Shown in pieces: positions 44,293 to 52,531 of a DNA stretch of 64,000 nt (its first letter is position 1; every line of letters starts with the position of its first letter). The DNA is from PSLL01 sp964389705 (GTDB lineage: Bacteria > Desulfobacterota_D > UBA1144 > Nemesobacterales > CSP1-2). The stretch covers positions 10,932 through 74,931 of the forward strand of contig CAYMEO010000002.1 in assembly GCA_964389705.1 (NCBI GenBank). Reading direction: 5' to 3'. Below the pieces are notes generated by a model, which was given only the letters and a program-made list of their open reading frames with translations, ran no database searches and was not told the DNA's origin. A program made the position numbers and the translations under genes.

Positions 44293-45313
44293 CTATTAAA
44301 TCTTCTATGCTTTTCATCTCCATCTGTGAAACTAGAAATCGAATCCCATAATAGATGCCGATTGCGATATCGGCTCCTGAAGTCTGCCCCATTTCTATTA
44401 CTGTCTTTGAGGCAGAGGCAACTCGATCTGGGTCTTTTGTGATGAGGCTGTAGATCAATTCAATTACAGATTTATGCCCCTCGCCGCGTCGGGCTTGATC
44501 CAAAAGGGTTTGGCTATATATTGTGGTTTTCCCTTTTGCTATCCGACATATCTCAGATGAGACTCTTTTGTAGAAGCTAATCTGTTTTTTTCTGCCTTTA
44601 AGTAGCGTGTTTCCGCATATGTTCAGGCTAAGTATTAGTCCCAATAGGAAATCGTCACATGAAGGAGTGAGTCCAGGACCAAGCCCAATGATGGGTAGAG
44701 CCCCGCTTAAGACCATGTGATACTGGCCTCCGAACAATCCCCGCATGAGCATGTCGATATAGGGTCTTGCCCTTTCCGAGAGTGTGGGCTTTTGGGGTTG
44801 AAGGAAGAATTTAAGCGGGCCGTATAATTCCACGTTCTCTAGAAGCGGAACGAGCCCTTCTCTACTTTGACACGTATAAATCACGTCTCTGAGCACCCTG
44901 AGATTTAGACTTATACTCATTGGGCTTATAAGAGGGCCTTTAGGGAATGGAGGTGGAGCCCAGTTAGAGGCTTTTGCCAGTTTGATAGTAATTATATTAT
45001 CTCCAATTATCAGGATACTATTATCGGATTTCACCTCCATTCCTTCCAAAGCGCCGATTGATTTAAAGCTCCTATCCCCAAAATCTTTTATTAGAATAGA
45101 TACAGGACTGATATAGTTCTCATTTTTAATTACATTAATTAGGAAATTATTACTGGTTTGTATATAGAACGCATGGTCAAAGACGCTGTGCACTTTATAC
45201 TTTTTAGAGTTGCTTAGTATTTCTAGTGCCCTATAGCCAATAAATTCGGCTACTAACAGGTTGGAACGGGTTTTCTTATTCATAGACATGGATAGGAAAT
45301 TACGTTTGTCCAC
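44279..45313 (-). CDS. allH: DUF2877 protein, oxamate carbamoyltransferase subunit AllH-like
   Basis: A 344-residue protein. The DUF2877 signature GLGPGLTPSCDDFLLGL lies at 210-226. In E. coli the homologue YlbF (AllH) is one subunit of the heteromeric oxamate carbamoyltransferase together with FdrA and the DUF1116 protein. The GTG at 45313 is used by the frame; an ATG at 45289 is another possible start. The gene overlaps the 88-residue gene upstream by 14 bases. Here it is six genes away from fdrA, in the same direction. Confidence 0.82.
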   Translation of the reverse strand: MDKRNFLSMSMNKKTRSNLLVAEFIGYRALEILSNSKKYKVHSVFDHAFYIQTSNNFLINVIKNENYISPVSILIKDFGDRSFKSIGALEGMEVKSDNSILIIGDNIITIKLAKASNWAPPPFPKGPLISPMSISLNLRVLRDVIYTCQSREGLVPLLENVELYGPLKFFLQPQKPTLSERARPYIDMLMRGLFGGQYHMVLSGALPIIGLGPGLTPSCDDFLLGLILSLNICGNTLLKGRKKQISFYKRVSSEICRIAKGKTTIYSQTLLDQARRGEGHKSVIELIYSLITKDPDRVASASKTVIEMGQTSGADIAIGIYYGIRFLVSQMEMKSIEDLIDEIT

Positions 45314-45566
45314 GTCTTTGCCAATGCGGACGTTTCCCAGTTGGATATGAACTGAGAAGAATTATTTTTCTGCGGACATTCCAGGGAATCCTCAAATAAA
45401 TCGGAACAAATATATTTCGCCAGAAAAATGGAATGGGTCCTTTTTTTCTATATGGCTTTGCACAGAGACCAGGATAACGGGCTGCCATCTCATCCGCGGC
45501 GACTTCAAGAAGGTATTTTTCAGCATTTTTTCTCAACCACTCACCGAAGGATTTTTTTTCAGGCAT
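45300..45566 (-). CDS. small protein of unknown function in the cluster
   Basis: An 88-residue basic protein. Its N-terminus is helical and acidic (FGEWLRKNAEKYLLEVAADEMAA), then comes a Pro- and aromatic-rich middle (GPIPFFWRNIFVPIYLRIPWN) and a basic tail. It is not one of the Nit1C or FdrA-system families I know. The overlap with the DUF2877 gene suggests translational coupling and a real gene. It could bind a membrane surface or a partner protein. Confidence 0.6.
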   Translation of the reverse strand: MPEKKSFGEWLRKNAEKYLLEVAADEMAARYPGLCAKPYRKKGPIPFFWRNIFVPIYLRIPWNVRRKIILLSSYPTGKRPHWQRRGQT

Positions 45567-45606
45567 TCTTGCTTTCTCTCTAGCCAGTCTGTGTTTTATC
45601 TCCGAA

Positions 45607-46956
45607 CTATTTCATCTTTCCTAACTTGCCAAGGCCTGCCTGTGCAGCTAAAGCAATTGGCTCCATTAAGGCTCCAATCGGAGGAGAATAAACATTCTCC
45701 ATCCATGCAAAATCCTCGAGCGTAGCCCCACGCTTTATAGCAAATGCAAGAAAGTCTGCTCTTTCTTTAATTCCTTCACCACCTGCCATTTGAGCACCCA
45801 TTACGCGAAGCGTTTTCGGGTCAGCAATGAGTTTTACGAGAATCCTACTTACACCTGGATAGTATCTTGCCCTCGAAATTCCCTGTGCAGAAGCAACGAA
45901 ATGAGGAATCCCCAAGGCCTTATGCAGGGTTTCGCCGAGTGAAACTCCGCCAATATGGACTTTTCCGCCTACCATTCCCCAAGGGACGTATACTGGATCA
46001 TAAGCACGGTCAGCACCTGCGGCGTTTGCTCCTGCAACCCTTCCTTGAGAATAAGCGTGACTTCCTGAAAGACCTTGAATAGGAAGATCAGTCACACCAT
46101 GGATGACCTCTACGCAGTCTCCGGCTGCATAAACGTCCTTTGCAGATGTTCTCATATGATCATCCACGATGATTCCGCCAGTTGCTCCAATCTTTAGTCC
46201 CGCTTCTCGTGAGAGGCGATTATTTGGCTTTTTATGTGTGGCAATCACAACCACATCACAGGGAATTTCTCCCTCTGTCGTGGCGACGGATCTTATCTTC
46301 CCATCTGAACCGTTAAATCCAAGGACCTTTGTTCCAAGATGGATCTTTGCTCCGAGTTCCTCAAGGGACTTCTGCACCGGTTGCATAATATCTGGATCGG
46401 CAACCTCAGACATAAGCCATGCTCCTTCGTCTACGAGATGGGTTTCAAGCCCTCTGTGCGCGAGATTTCCTGTCATCTCAATTCCAAGCGGCGTTGCGGA
46501 TACGACGACGACCCTTTTTATCTGATCGAGGATTTTATCAAATTCCATTGCACGGCGTATGTTTTTAACATAGTGTGTTCCTTCTAAATCAATTCCTGGG
46601 ATGTTGGGTTTTTCATATTCAAACCCAGTAGCAATGACAAGGCGATCCCACTCAAACACCTGGGAGCCGACACTTACTGTACGTTTGTTTATATCAATTC
46701 CTGTAACGGTTGTTTGGAGTCTTAGATCAATTCCAATCTCGGCATAATGCTCAGGGGTTTGAAGAAATAAGCCTTTAAAATCTGGGATTTCCCTTCCGTG
46801 AACAAAGGGAATTCCACAGGGGCTGTAGGCTACATCTTCATACTCTGTAAAGAGGATTACATGGGCGTCTGGAGCAACGGCCCTTGCCGTTGATGCTGCT
46901 GAAATCCCTGCAGCACCTCCACCTACTACAATGATGCGAAGATTATTTTGAGCCAT
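45607..46956 (-). CDS. CoA-disulfide-reductase-like FAD flavoprotein
   Basis: A 449-residue FAD protein of the CoADR/NADH-oxidase group. FAD motif GGGAAGIS is at 12-19 and the redox Cys is Cys47 in YSPCGIPF. The second FAD contact AAGDCVEV is near residue 290, and a CoADR-type dimerisation domain follows. The second Rossmann motif, normally GGGYIG, reads SATPLG (153-158), so NAD(P)H binding may be altered. It takes the position that the unrelated MSMEG_0569-type flavoprotein has in Nit1C clusters. Confidence 0.85.
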   Translation of the reverse strand: MAQNNLRIIVVGGGAAGISAASTARAVAPDAHVILFTEYEDVAYSPCGIPFVHGREIPDFKGLFLQTPEHYAEIGIDLRLQTTVTGIDINKRTVSVGSQVFEWDRLVIATGFEYEKPNIPGIDLEGTHYVKNIRRAMEFDKILDQIKRVVVVSATPLGIEMTGNLAHRGLETHLVDEGAWLMSEVADPDIMQPVQKSLEELGAKIHLGTKVLGFNGSDGKIRSVATTEGEIPCDVVVIATHKKPNNRLSREAGLKIGATGGIIVDDHMRTSAKDVYAAGDCVEVIHGVTDLPIQGLSGSHAYSQGRVAGANAAGADRAYDPVYVPWGMVGGKVHIGGVSLGETLHKALGIPHFVASAQGISRARYYPGVSRILVKLIADPKTLRVMGAQMAGGEGIKERADFLAFAIKRGATLEDFAWMENVYSPPIGALMEPIALAAQAGLGKLGKMK

Positions 46957-47002
46957 ATTAAACTCACCTCACTTAAGCTAAGACCTACATATTCTTTATA
47001 AG

Positions 47003-48136
47003 TCAGTTAACATCATGCGATTTCGAGTTGAATTTTTTAAACCTCACATTCCTCGGATTCAATGCCCTCTCAAAATCGGGAAGCGCTGAGCACTCGCCAC
47101 AGCTTACACACCCTGCCCTACTGCTCTTTGATCCACCGTCATATTTCGAGAGTATCTTTGCGGCTTCAGTATAAACATATTCCATCACATGAGGCTCCGG
47201 AGGTTTTACATTCTCCATGGGTGTTCCTGCAATTGGACGGAATGGGACGATAAACGGATAAACTCCAAGATAGGCACAAAGGGCGACGCCGTTTATTATG
47301 GTCTCTAATTTTTCTCCGAGCCCGACTAAAACATATGTGCTAACCTGCCATCTTCCAAAAACATTGACGGCCTCTTTCCATGTGTGTACATATCTATCGA
47401 ATCCGATTTTTGCCTTTCCCGGGGTTATCTTCTCAAACACCTCCGGGTCGAATGTTTCAATATGAATCCCCAGAGCATCAACGCCGCAGTCTTTTAACCT
47501 CTGAAGCCAGCTCAAATCCTCAGGAGGGATTATCTGGAGCTGAATCGGGAGACCTGTTGCCTTTTTTACCTCTGAGCATATTTCGATGTATTTCTTCAGC
47601 GCCTTTTCCTCATCCTTTGCAACTCCGGATGTAAAAACTACGTTCGTTATGCCGTCGAGTTCTTTTGCACGCGATATGGTTTCAACGAGGCTTTTCGGAT
47701 CCTTAAATCCCACCGTACTTCTGTCTTTGAGTGTAAGTTCAATCCCACAGAATTTACATCGCCTTGAGTCCTCCCAGAAGACGCATGTTTGAAGGAGAGT
47801 CGTAGCAAACGTTGTAGGGCAGTGGAGGAGTCCGATCTTTCCCATAGGTATCCCCATTGACGTTGTATATTCATAAAACTTTGCTGCTCCCATGAGTTCG
47901 ACCTGATTCAGGGCAATCCCATCTCGGAATACCCAATATTCGCCATTTATTTGATCGAGGTAATATGGAGAGGAATGGACGAAATCTCCAACAACTGGGA
48001 TATTCCCTTCGATGTCGGGAAGAATCTTTAGATGGATTCCTCCGGTAGGCCCTGCTCCGCCCCTCCTTATATTCCTCGTATCGGGAATCCTCAGTCCATA
48101 ACTCTGCAGCTCTACTTTCAGGGCCTTTGAATCCAT
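47003..48136 (-). CDS. radical SAM protein, MSMEG_0568-like family
   Basis: About 377 residues from the ATG at 48136 (GGAGGAGA upstream); the frame runs open from 48178. The cluster motif is C-x8-C-x2-C (Cys118, 127, 130 in TCVFWEDSRRCKFCGIE), not the common CxxxCxxC, and matches what I recall of the MSMEG_0568 family. A second Cys group, CVSCGEC (343-349), sits at the C-terminus, consistent with an auxiliary cluster. In Nit1C clusters this enzyme is essential but its reaction is unknown. Confidence 0.88.
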   Translation of the reverse strand: MDSKALKVELQSYGLRIPDTRNIRRGGAGPTGGIHLKILPDIEGNIPVVGDFVHSSPYYLDQINGEYWVFRDGIALNQVELMGAAKFYEYTTSMGIPMGKIGLLHCPTTFATTLLQTCVFWEDSRRCKFCGIELTLKDRSTVGFKDPKSLVETISRAKELDGITNVVFTSGVAKDEEKALKKYIEICSEVKKATGLPIQLQIIPPEDLSWLQRLKDCGVDALGIHIETFDPEVFEKITPGKAKIGFDRYVHTWKEAVNVFGRWQVSTYVLVGLGEKLETIINGVALCAYLGVYPFIVPFRPIAGTPMENVKPPEPHVMEYVYTEAAKILSKYDGGSKSSRAGCVSCGECSALPDFERALNPRNVRFKKFNSKSHDVN

Positions 48137-48327
48137 AATAAATCTCCTCCTTTTGATTAGGCGCTCAGCTGTTCTCACAATCCTAGCTAAATGGAAATAG
48201 CCGAGCGCCTATATTCCTGTTCAAGTGGCAGGGGCAATCACCTCAAACTGCTTTACTGTAGAATGCGAGAAATGAAAATAATACAATCTATCTATCACCC
48301 CTGGGAAGTAGCCAAGCGGATTATCCG

Positions 48328-48819
48328 CTATACAGTCCATGTGCTAAACATCATTGCACCTGCCCTGTGGTGTTCAATTACTATATCTAGGATATCGGTC
48401 GGATGTATTGGTCTGACACCCTCTAACATATCCTCTTCTCTTACACCTATGAGACAGGCAGCTGAGAATCGACATGCGTAGACCTTTATTCCTTCATTGA
48501 GCATTCTTTGAACGAGATTGGGGTAGAGCTGTATTCCTGCACCATAGCCGTCGTCTCCTATGTTTGGCCAGCCCCTGTAGACGGGTATAGCAGAGGCCGG
48601 GCCATAGAAGACAACACTTACATCATATCCCTTTTTCTTACATCTTATAGCCGTCAGCATATTGATACCGGCTACCGAACCCTCATACGGAACAGTATGG
48701 ACAAGAAATAGCGCCTTTTCTCCGGGATTCGCCTTGTAATCCGGAAATACCTTTTCCTCATAATTGACAATTGCCTTTCCCTTTTGTGGTTTTTCTCCTT
48801 TTACCCTTTCTACAGCCAT
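48328..48819 (-). CDS. MSMEG_0572/Sll0783 family protein
   Basis: 163 residues from the ATG at 48819, which has AAGGAGGG upstream; the frame stays open to 48918 without support. The protein reads VNYEEKVFPDYKANPGEKALFLVHTVPYEG, here quoted in part as HTVPYEGSVAGINML, then YGAGIQLYPNLVQRML and ACRFSAACLIG. These match the 'nitrogen starvation response' family linked with nitrilase clusters; DsrE-like folds are related. The function is unknown. Confidence 0.85.
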   Translation of the reverse strand: MAVERVKGEKPQKGKAIVNYEEKVFPDYKANPGEKALFLVHTVPYEGSVAGINMLTAIRCKKKGYDVSVVFYGPASAIPVYRGWPNIGDDGYGAGIQLYPNLVQRMLNEGIKVYACRFSAACLIGVREEDMLEGVRPIHPTDILDIVIEHHRAGAMMFSTWTV

Positions 48820-48914
48820 TTTTATTCCCTCCTTGGTTTTATATTCAATTTGGCCAATCCTAAGACACCAAACCAGAAGCCAGTCGAAATCCCAATAATT
48901 TCCCCCCTTGACCT

Positions 48915-49760
48915 TCATCTAGAATAGAGCTTCTGGGCGTTTTCCCAAAAAATCTTATTTTTTAACTCTTCTGAAATCTTTGCACCCTCAACCTTCCAAT
49001 ACTCTGAGGGGAAGTCTCCCCAAGGCGTATCAGAGGCAAAGATCACATTATCGGTGCCTATGCCCGTGCGCTCGATCTCGTGAAGCAACCACCGTGAGCC
49101 AAAACCAATAGCCCATGTGGTATCCGTGTAAACCTGGTAGCCCTCTTTTACCAACTCAATGAACTTAGGAATAAGCCTTATGTGGCCGCTTACGCCGCCT
49201 CCCATATGGACTATATGGATTTTAATCCGCTTTCCAAATTCCTTTACAAACTCAAAGGCGTTCCCTACATCGGAGCCACCTCCGGGACTTGTGTGAATGT
49301 GGAGAACGAGGTTATTTTCCTCAGCAGCATTCACAATGCTATTCCATATTCCCCTTGTTGTATCGTCCCATTCCGCAGGCCTATAAGTTCCGCCAAGAAG
49401 ACATGTGGCTTTTAGTGCCACAATACCTTTCTCTTTTACATGCCTTAGAGCTTCTTCTGTTCGCTCCTTATCTTTTGCCATACCTGAGACCCAAATGGCT
49501 CCTACAAGTCTGTCGGCTTTATGGACGCTATCAATCACAAGGGGATTTAGGGTAAAGGGCTGCCCTGAATCGGGTACACCGTAATTGGATATAACCATTG
49601 CCCGATCTATCCCATACTCGTCCATGTGCTTTATGTATTCCTTTGAGGATGGGTATTCTATTACAGTTGGCTTTACGGGTTCTTTAAGGTCATAAAACTT
49701 GTATGCGGCCAACTCGCCTATGTGAGTATGGGCATCAAATACCTTTCTGTTTACCTTCAT
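48915..49760 (-). CDS. amidohydrolase-2 family metal-dependent hydrolase or decarboxylase
   Basis: About 281 residues from the ATG at 49760, six bases after AGGAGGTG; the frame's GTG at 49769 lies inside that site. TIM-barrel enzyme with FDAHTHIGE (the HxH metal pair), LHIHTSPGG, IHIVHMGGG and FASDTPWGD (catalytic Asp). Family members hydrolyse amides, lactones or decarboxylate aromatic acids. It occupies the place where Nit1C would have its nitrilase, so it is a candidate for the substrate-processing step. Confidence 0.82.
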   Translation of the reverse strand: MKVNRKVFDAHTHIGELAAYKFYDLKEPVKPTVIEYPSSKEYIKHMDEYGIDRAMVISNYGVPDSGQPFTLNPLVIDSVHKADRLVGAIWVSGMAKDKERTEEALRHVKEKGIVALKATCLLGGTYRPAEWDDTTRGIWNSIVNAAEENNLVLHIHTSPGGGSDVGNAFEFVKEFGKRIKIHIVHMGGGVSGHIRLIPKFIELVKEGYQVYTDTTWAIGFGSRWLLHEIERTGIGTDNVIFASDTPWGDFPSEYWKVEGAKISEELKNKIFWENAQKLYSR

Positions 49761-49786
49761 CTGATTCACCTCCTTTACTTTATCTT

Positions 49787-49792
49787 ATTATA
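49787..49792 (-). promoter_or_regulatory. candidate -10 element for the amidohydrolase operon
   Basis: On the minus strand this reads TATAAT, 27 bases upstream of the amidohydrolase ATG and ahead of a strong AGGAGGTG. No good -35 is seen at 17 bases. The 230-base gap here is the longest in the cluster, so a separate transcript is plausible. Confidence 0.35.
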
Positions 49793-49990
49793 AAAGCCAA
49801 AAAAGAGCAATCATTTTTTCAGGTTGCCTCCTTGAATCTCTTTCGCAATCAATATGCCACTTGTTAAAATACTCTTCGATTGTCAGGAGGCTGATTTTTG
49901 AAAACATCCATCTAACTTGTGCTTAATGTCTGGGCACAGGGTATTAAAAAGGCATCATTCTATCCTCCATGATTTTCAAAGCCATCCCGA

Positions 49991-50929
49991 TCACTGAGTT
50001 ATTTCCGTTCCGCCCTTTCCTTTTAATGCGTTGTCTATTCCTTCGAGCGATGTTATGATTGCTTTCTTTCCACCCGAATCGAGAAATTTAATCGCGGCTT
50101 CAATCTTAGGTCCCATGCTTCCTGGTGGGAAATGCCCTTCTGCCAGATAGTGCCTGGCTTCTTTAAGTGTCATCTTGCTTAGATTCTTTTGCTTTGGCGT
50201 TCCATAGAAAATAGACACCTGATTTACAGATGTGACTAAAAGGAGTATCTCCGCACCGATAAGACTTGCAAGTCTCTCTGCCGCAAAATCCTTATCAATC
50301 ACCGCGGCTACTCCTTTGAGTTTTCCCTTTTTATCTTGAAGTACTGGGATTCCACCGCCTCCGCATGCTATTACGACAAAATTCCTTTTTATCATCTCTT
50401 CAATCTCTTCCTTTTCAACTATGTCAACGGGCTTTGGAGATGGCACAACACGCCTCCATCCCCTTCCTGAATCTTCTCTCATTTGCCAGCCCCTTTCCCT
50501 CTCGAGTTTTTCGCTTTCTTCTTTGTTAAAGAATGGACCGATAAACTTCGTAGGATTCTTAAATGCGGAGTCATTCTCAGAAACCAATACTTGAGTTACA
50601 AGGGAAACAACTGGTTTTTTTATTCCATTTTTAGTAAACGTATTTCTCAGGGTCTGCTCTATCATATACCCTATCTGTCCCTGTGTCATTGCATCACAGA
50701 CATCAAGGGGCATCGGTGGAATGATATCAGCCAGGGATTCCTGCTGCATGAGAAGATTTCCAACCTGAGGGCCGTTACCATGGGTGATCACGACCTGATA
50801 GCCCGAATCAAAAAGACTCAAAATCTCACTGCACATCTTCTCAGTTCTCATCAACTGATCGGCGTAACTGCTTTTACCACTAAAATCCATAAGGGCATTT
50901 CCACCAAATGCCACTACAGCTACATTCAT
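49991..50929 (-). CDS. arcC: carbamate kinase
   Basis: A 312-residue amino-acid-kinase-fold enzyme making ATP and carbamate (then NH3 and CO2) from carbamoyl phosphate and ADP. Motifs: AFGGNAL (7-13), THGNGPQVG (49-57), VVPSPKP (161-167) and ACGGGGIPV (188-196). It lies 17 bases after fdrA and is the AllK partner of the FdrA-DUF1116-DUF2877 complex. It provides the energy-yielding end of the pathway. Confidence 0.95.
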   Translation of the reverse strand: MNVAVVAFGGNALMDFSGKSSYADQLMRTEKMCSEILSLFDSGYQVVITHGNGPQVGNLLMQQESLADIIPPMPLDVCDAMTQGQIGYMIEQTLRNTFTKNGIKKPVVSLVTQVLVSENDSAFKNPTKFIGPFFNKEESEKLERERGWQMREDSGRGWRRVVPSPKPVDIVEKEEIEEMIKRNFVVIACGGGGIPVLQDKKGKLKGVAAVIDKDFAAERLASLIGAEILLLVTSVNQVSIFYGTPKQKNLSKMTLKEARHYLAEGHFPPGSMGPKIEAAIKFLDSGGKKAIITSLEGIDNALKGKGGTEITQ

Positions 50930-50945
50930 CTACCTTCTCTCCCTA

Positions 50946-52508
50946 TTAAATCTCCAGCCCTTTTTCCCCTCTTGTTATAATCCACCCTGCAACCCTTGAG
51001 GCAAGGGCGTTTGTAGGAAAAACTAATACCCCGATTTCCACTAGTTTTTTCTCCTGTGATTTTAAATCCTGTGGGTCTTTTTCAGTGCCACAGACATGAG
51101 CCACAAAGGCTATAGAACGCCTTTTATTCATTGCTATTTTTTTTGCCTCTTTAATTGCCGGGATGAGGTCTCCAGCAGGGTCAGGGCTTGACACGTATCC
51201 AAGGACTACATCGAAAAGTATTACAGCCGTGGTTGGATCAGAGGCCTCTTTTATTAATCTCTCTTTTCTCAGGGTTGCATCTATCATTGGATGAGGGCGC
51301 CCCAATGTGAATTCCTCCTCACCTAAGTCAATGCATGTATGGCGCTTACTACGATTTGAGTCATCCAATTTGTTTTCTTTATATAACGGGGCGTTGGAAT
51401 AAATTTTTCCTAAAATCGGTGTTAGAACGCATTGAGCCTCATAGCAAAGGGTGCCTCCTGAAAACAGACCCCGAATGTATTTCTGTTTAGGATTGAGTAA
51501 CTGGATAAACCTCTTGGCCTGTTTCTTCCAACTTTTATCGGAGAGAATATAGTGCTGATCCGTATTTCCATTGACGAGTCTCAAAGCTTCTAAAGCCGCC
51601 TCTTCTAATGTTGAAGAAAAGCGGATGTTTGAATCTATTTTTTTATCGAATTTATTTCCGAGAAAGCAGACAACTGCGGGCTTCTCGGATTCACGAACCG
51701 AATTAATCACCTTTTGCGCTACCTCCTCAGACGGCGGTTTGGAAACGAGGAGAAGGGCTTGTGTGCTTCTATCATTTTTGAGCATCCTTATCGCTTCTAT
51801 TGCCATAATGCCGCCGACCTTTTCGGATAGGTCTCTTCCCCCTAGTCCGATTGCATGAGAAATCCCTGAACCCCGGTTGTGTATGAGGCTTGTGACCTCC
51901 TGCATTCCTGTTCCTGCTGCAGCGATTACCCCAATCGGTCCTCGATTCACAACATTTGCAAACCCAAGACCAACTCCATTTATTATTGCTGTGCCACACC
52001 CCGGCCCCATCATCAGTAGTTCCCTCTTTTTTGCCCTTTCTTTAAGCTCTATTTCCTCTTCTACTGACAGATTATCACTGAAAAGAAACGTATGAAGCCC
52101 TCTTTCTATTGCCTTTGCCACCTCTAGTTTTGCGTATTGACCGGGAACGGAAATAATGGCAAGGTTTGCCTGAGGTAGGGCATTGTATGCGGAATCGAGA
52201 TTCTTATATTCTGTCTTTACAGTATCTCCAAAACGCGTTGGAGAGAGAAGTAGATCCAATTTTTCTATCGCCTCTTTTGCTGACTTTTCGGATTCTGCTT
52301 CGATGGCTACGATCAAATCATTTGCGCTTGCCGATTCAGGAATCTGCCTTATTATCCCTGTGTCTCTTAGCATCCTTAGATTAGCCTCTGTTGCCATAAT
52401 CGCAGAGGCTTTTCTAATGCCGGGTAGAGTACTAAGCTTCTGGCTTATCTGCATAAGCTTCAGTGAGTCCTGATAATAGTTTTTCTTAATCGTGCTGACT
52501 ACCGCCAT
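50946..52508 (-). CDS. fdrA: FdrA family protein, oxamate carbamoyltransferase subunit AllF-like
   Basis: A 520-residue protein related to succinyl-CoA synthetase subunits. IISVPGQYAKLEVAKAIERG, GPGCGTAIINGVGLGF, VIAAAGTGMQEV and HAIGLGGRDLSE are all present, as is the C-terminal DVVLGYVSSPDPAGDL. FdrA (AllF) forms the oxamate carbamoyltransferase complex with the DUF1116 and DUF2877 proteins. The DUF1116 gene lies 23 bases upstream and arcC 16 bases downstream. Confidence 0.92.
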   Translation of the reverse strand: MAVVSTIKKNYYQDSLKLMQISQKLSTLPGIRKASAIMATEANLRMLRDTGIIRQIPESASANDLIVAIEAESEKSAKEAIEKLDLLLSPTRFGDTVKTEYKNLDSAYNALPQANLAIISVPGQYAKLEVAKAIERGLHTFLFSDNLSVEEEIELKERAKKRELLMMGPGCGTAIINGVGLGFANVVNRGPIGVIAAAGTGMQEVTSLIHNRGSGISHAIGLGGRDLSEKVGGIMAIEAIRMLKNDRSTQALLLVSKPPSEEVAQKVINSVRESEKPAVVCFLGNKFDKKIDSNIRFSSTLEEAALEALRLVNGNTDQHYILSDKSWKKQAKRFIQLLNPKQKYIRGLFSGGTLCYEAQCVLTPILGKIYSNAPLYKENKLDDSNRSKRHTCIDLGEEEFTLGRPHPMIDATLRKERLIKEASDPTTAVILFDVVLGYVSSPDPAGDLIPAIKEAKKIAMNKRRSIAFVAHVCGTEKDPQDLKSQEKKLVEIGVLVFPTNALASRVAGWIITRGEKGLEI

Positions 52509-52531
52509 TTTTTTCTTCTTCGTATCTACTA

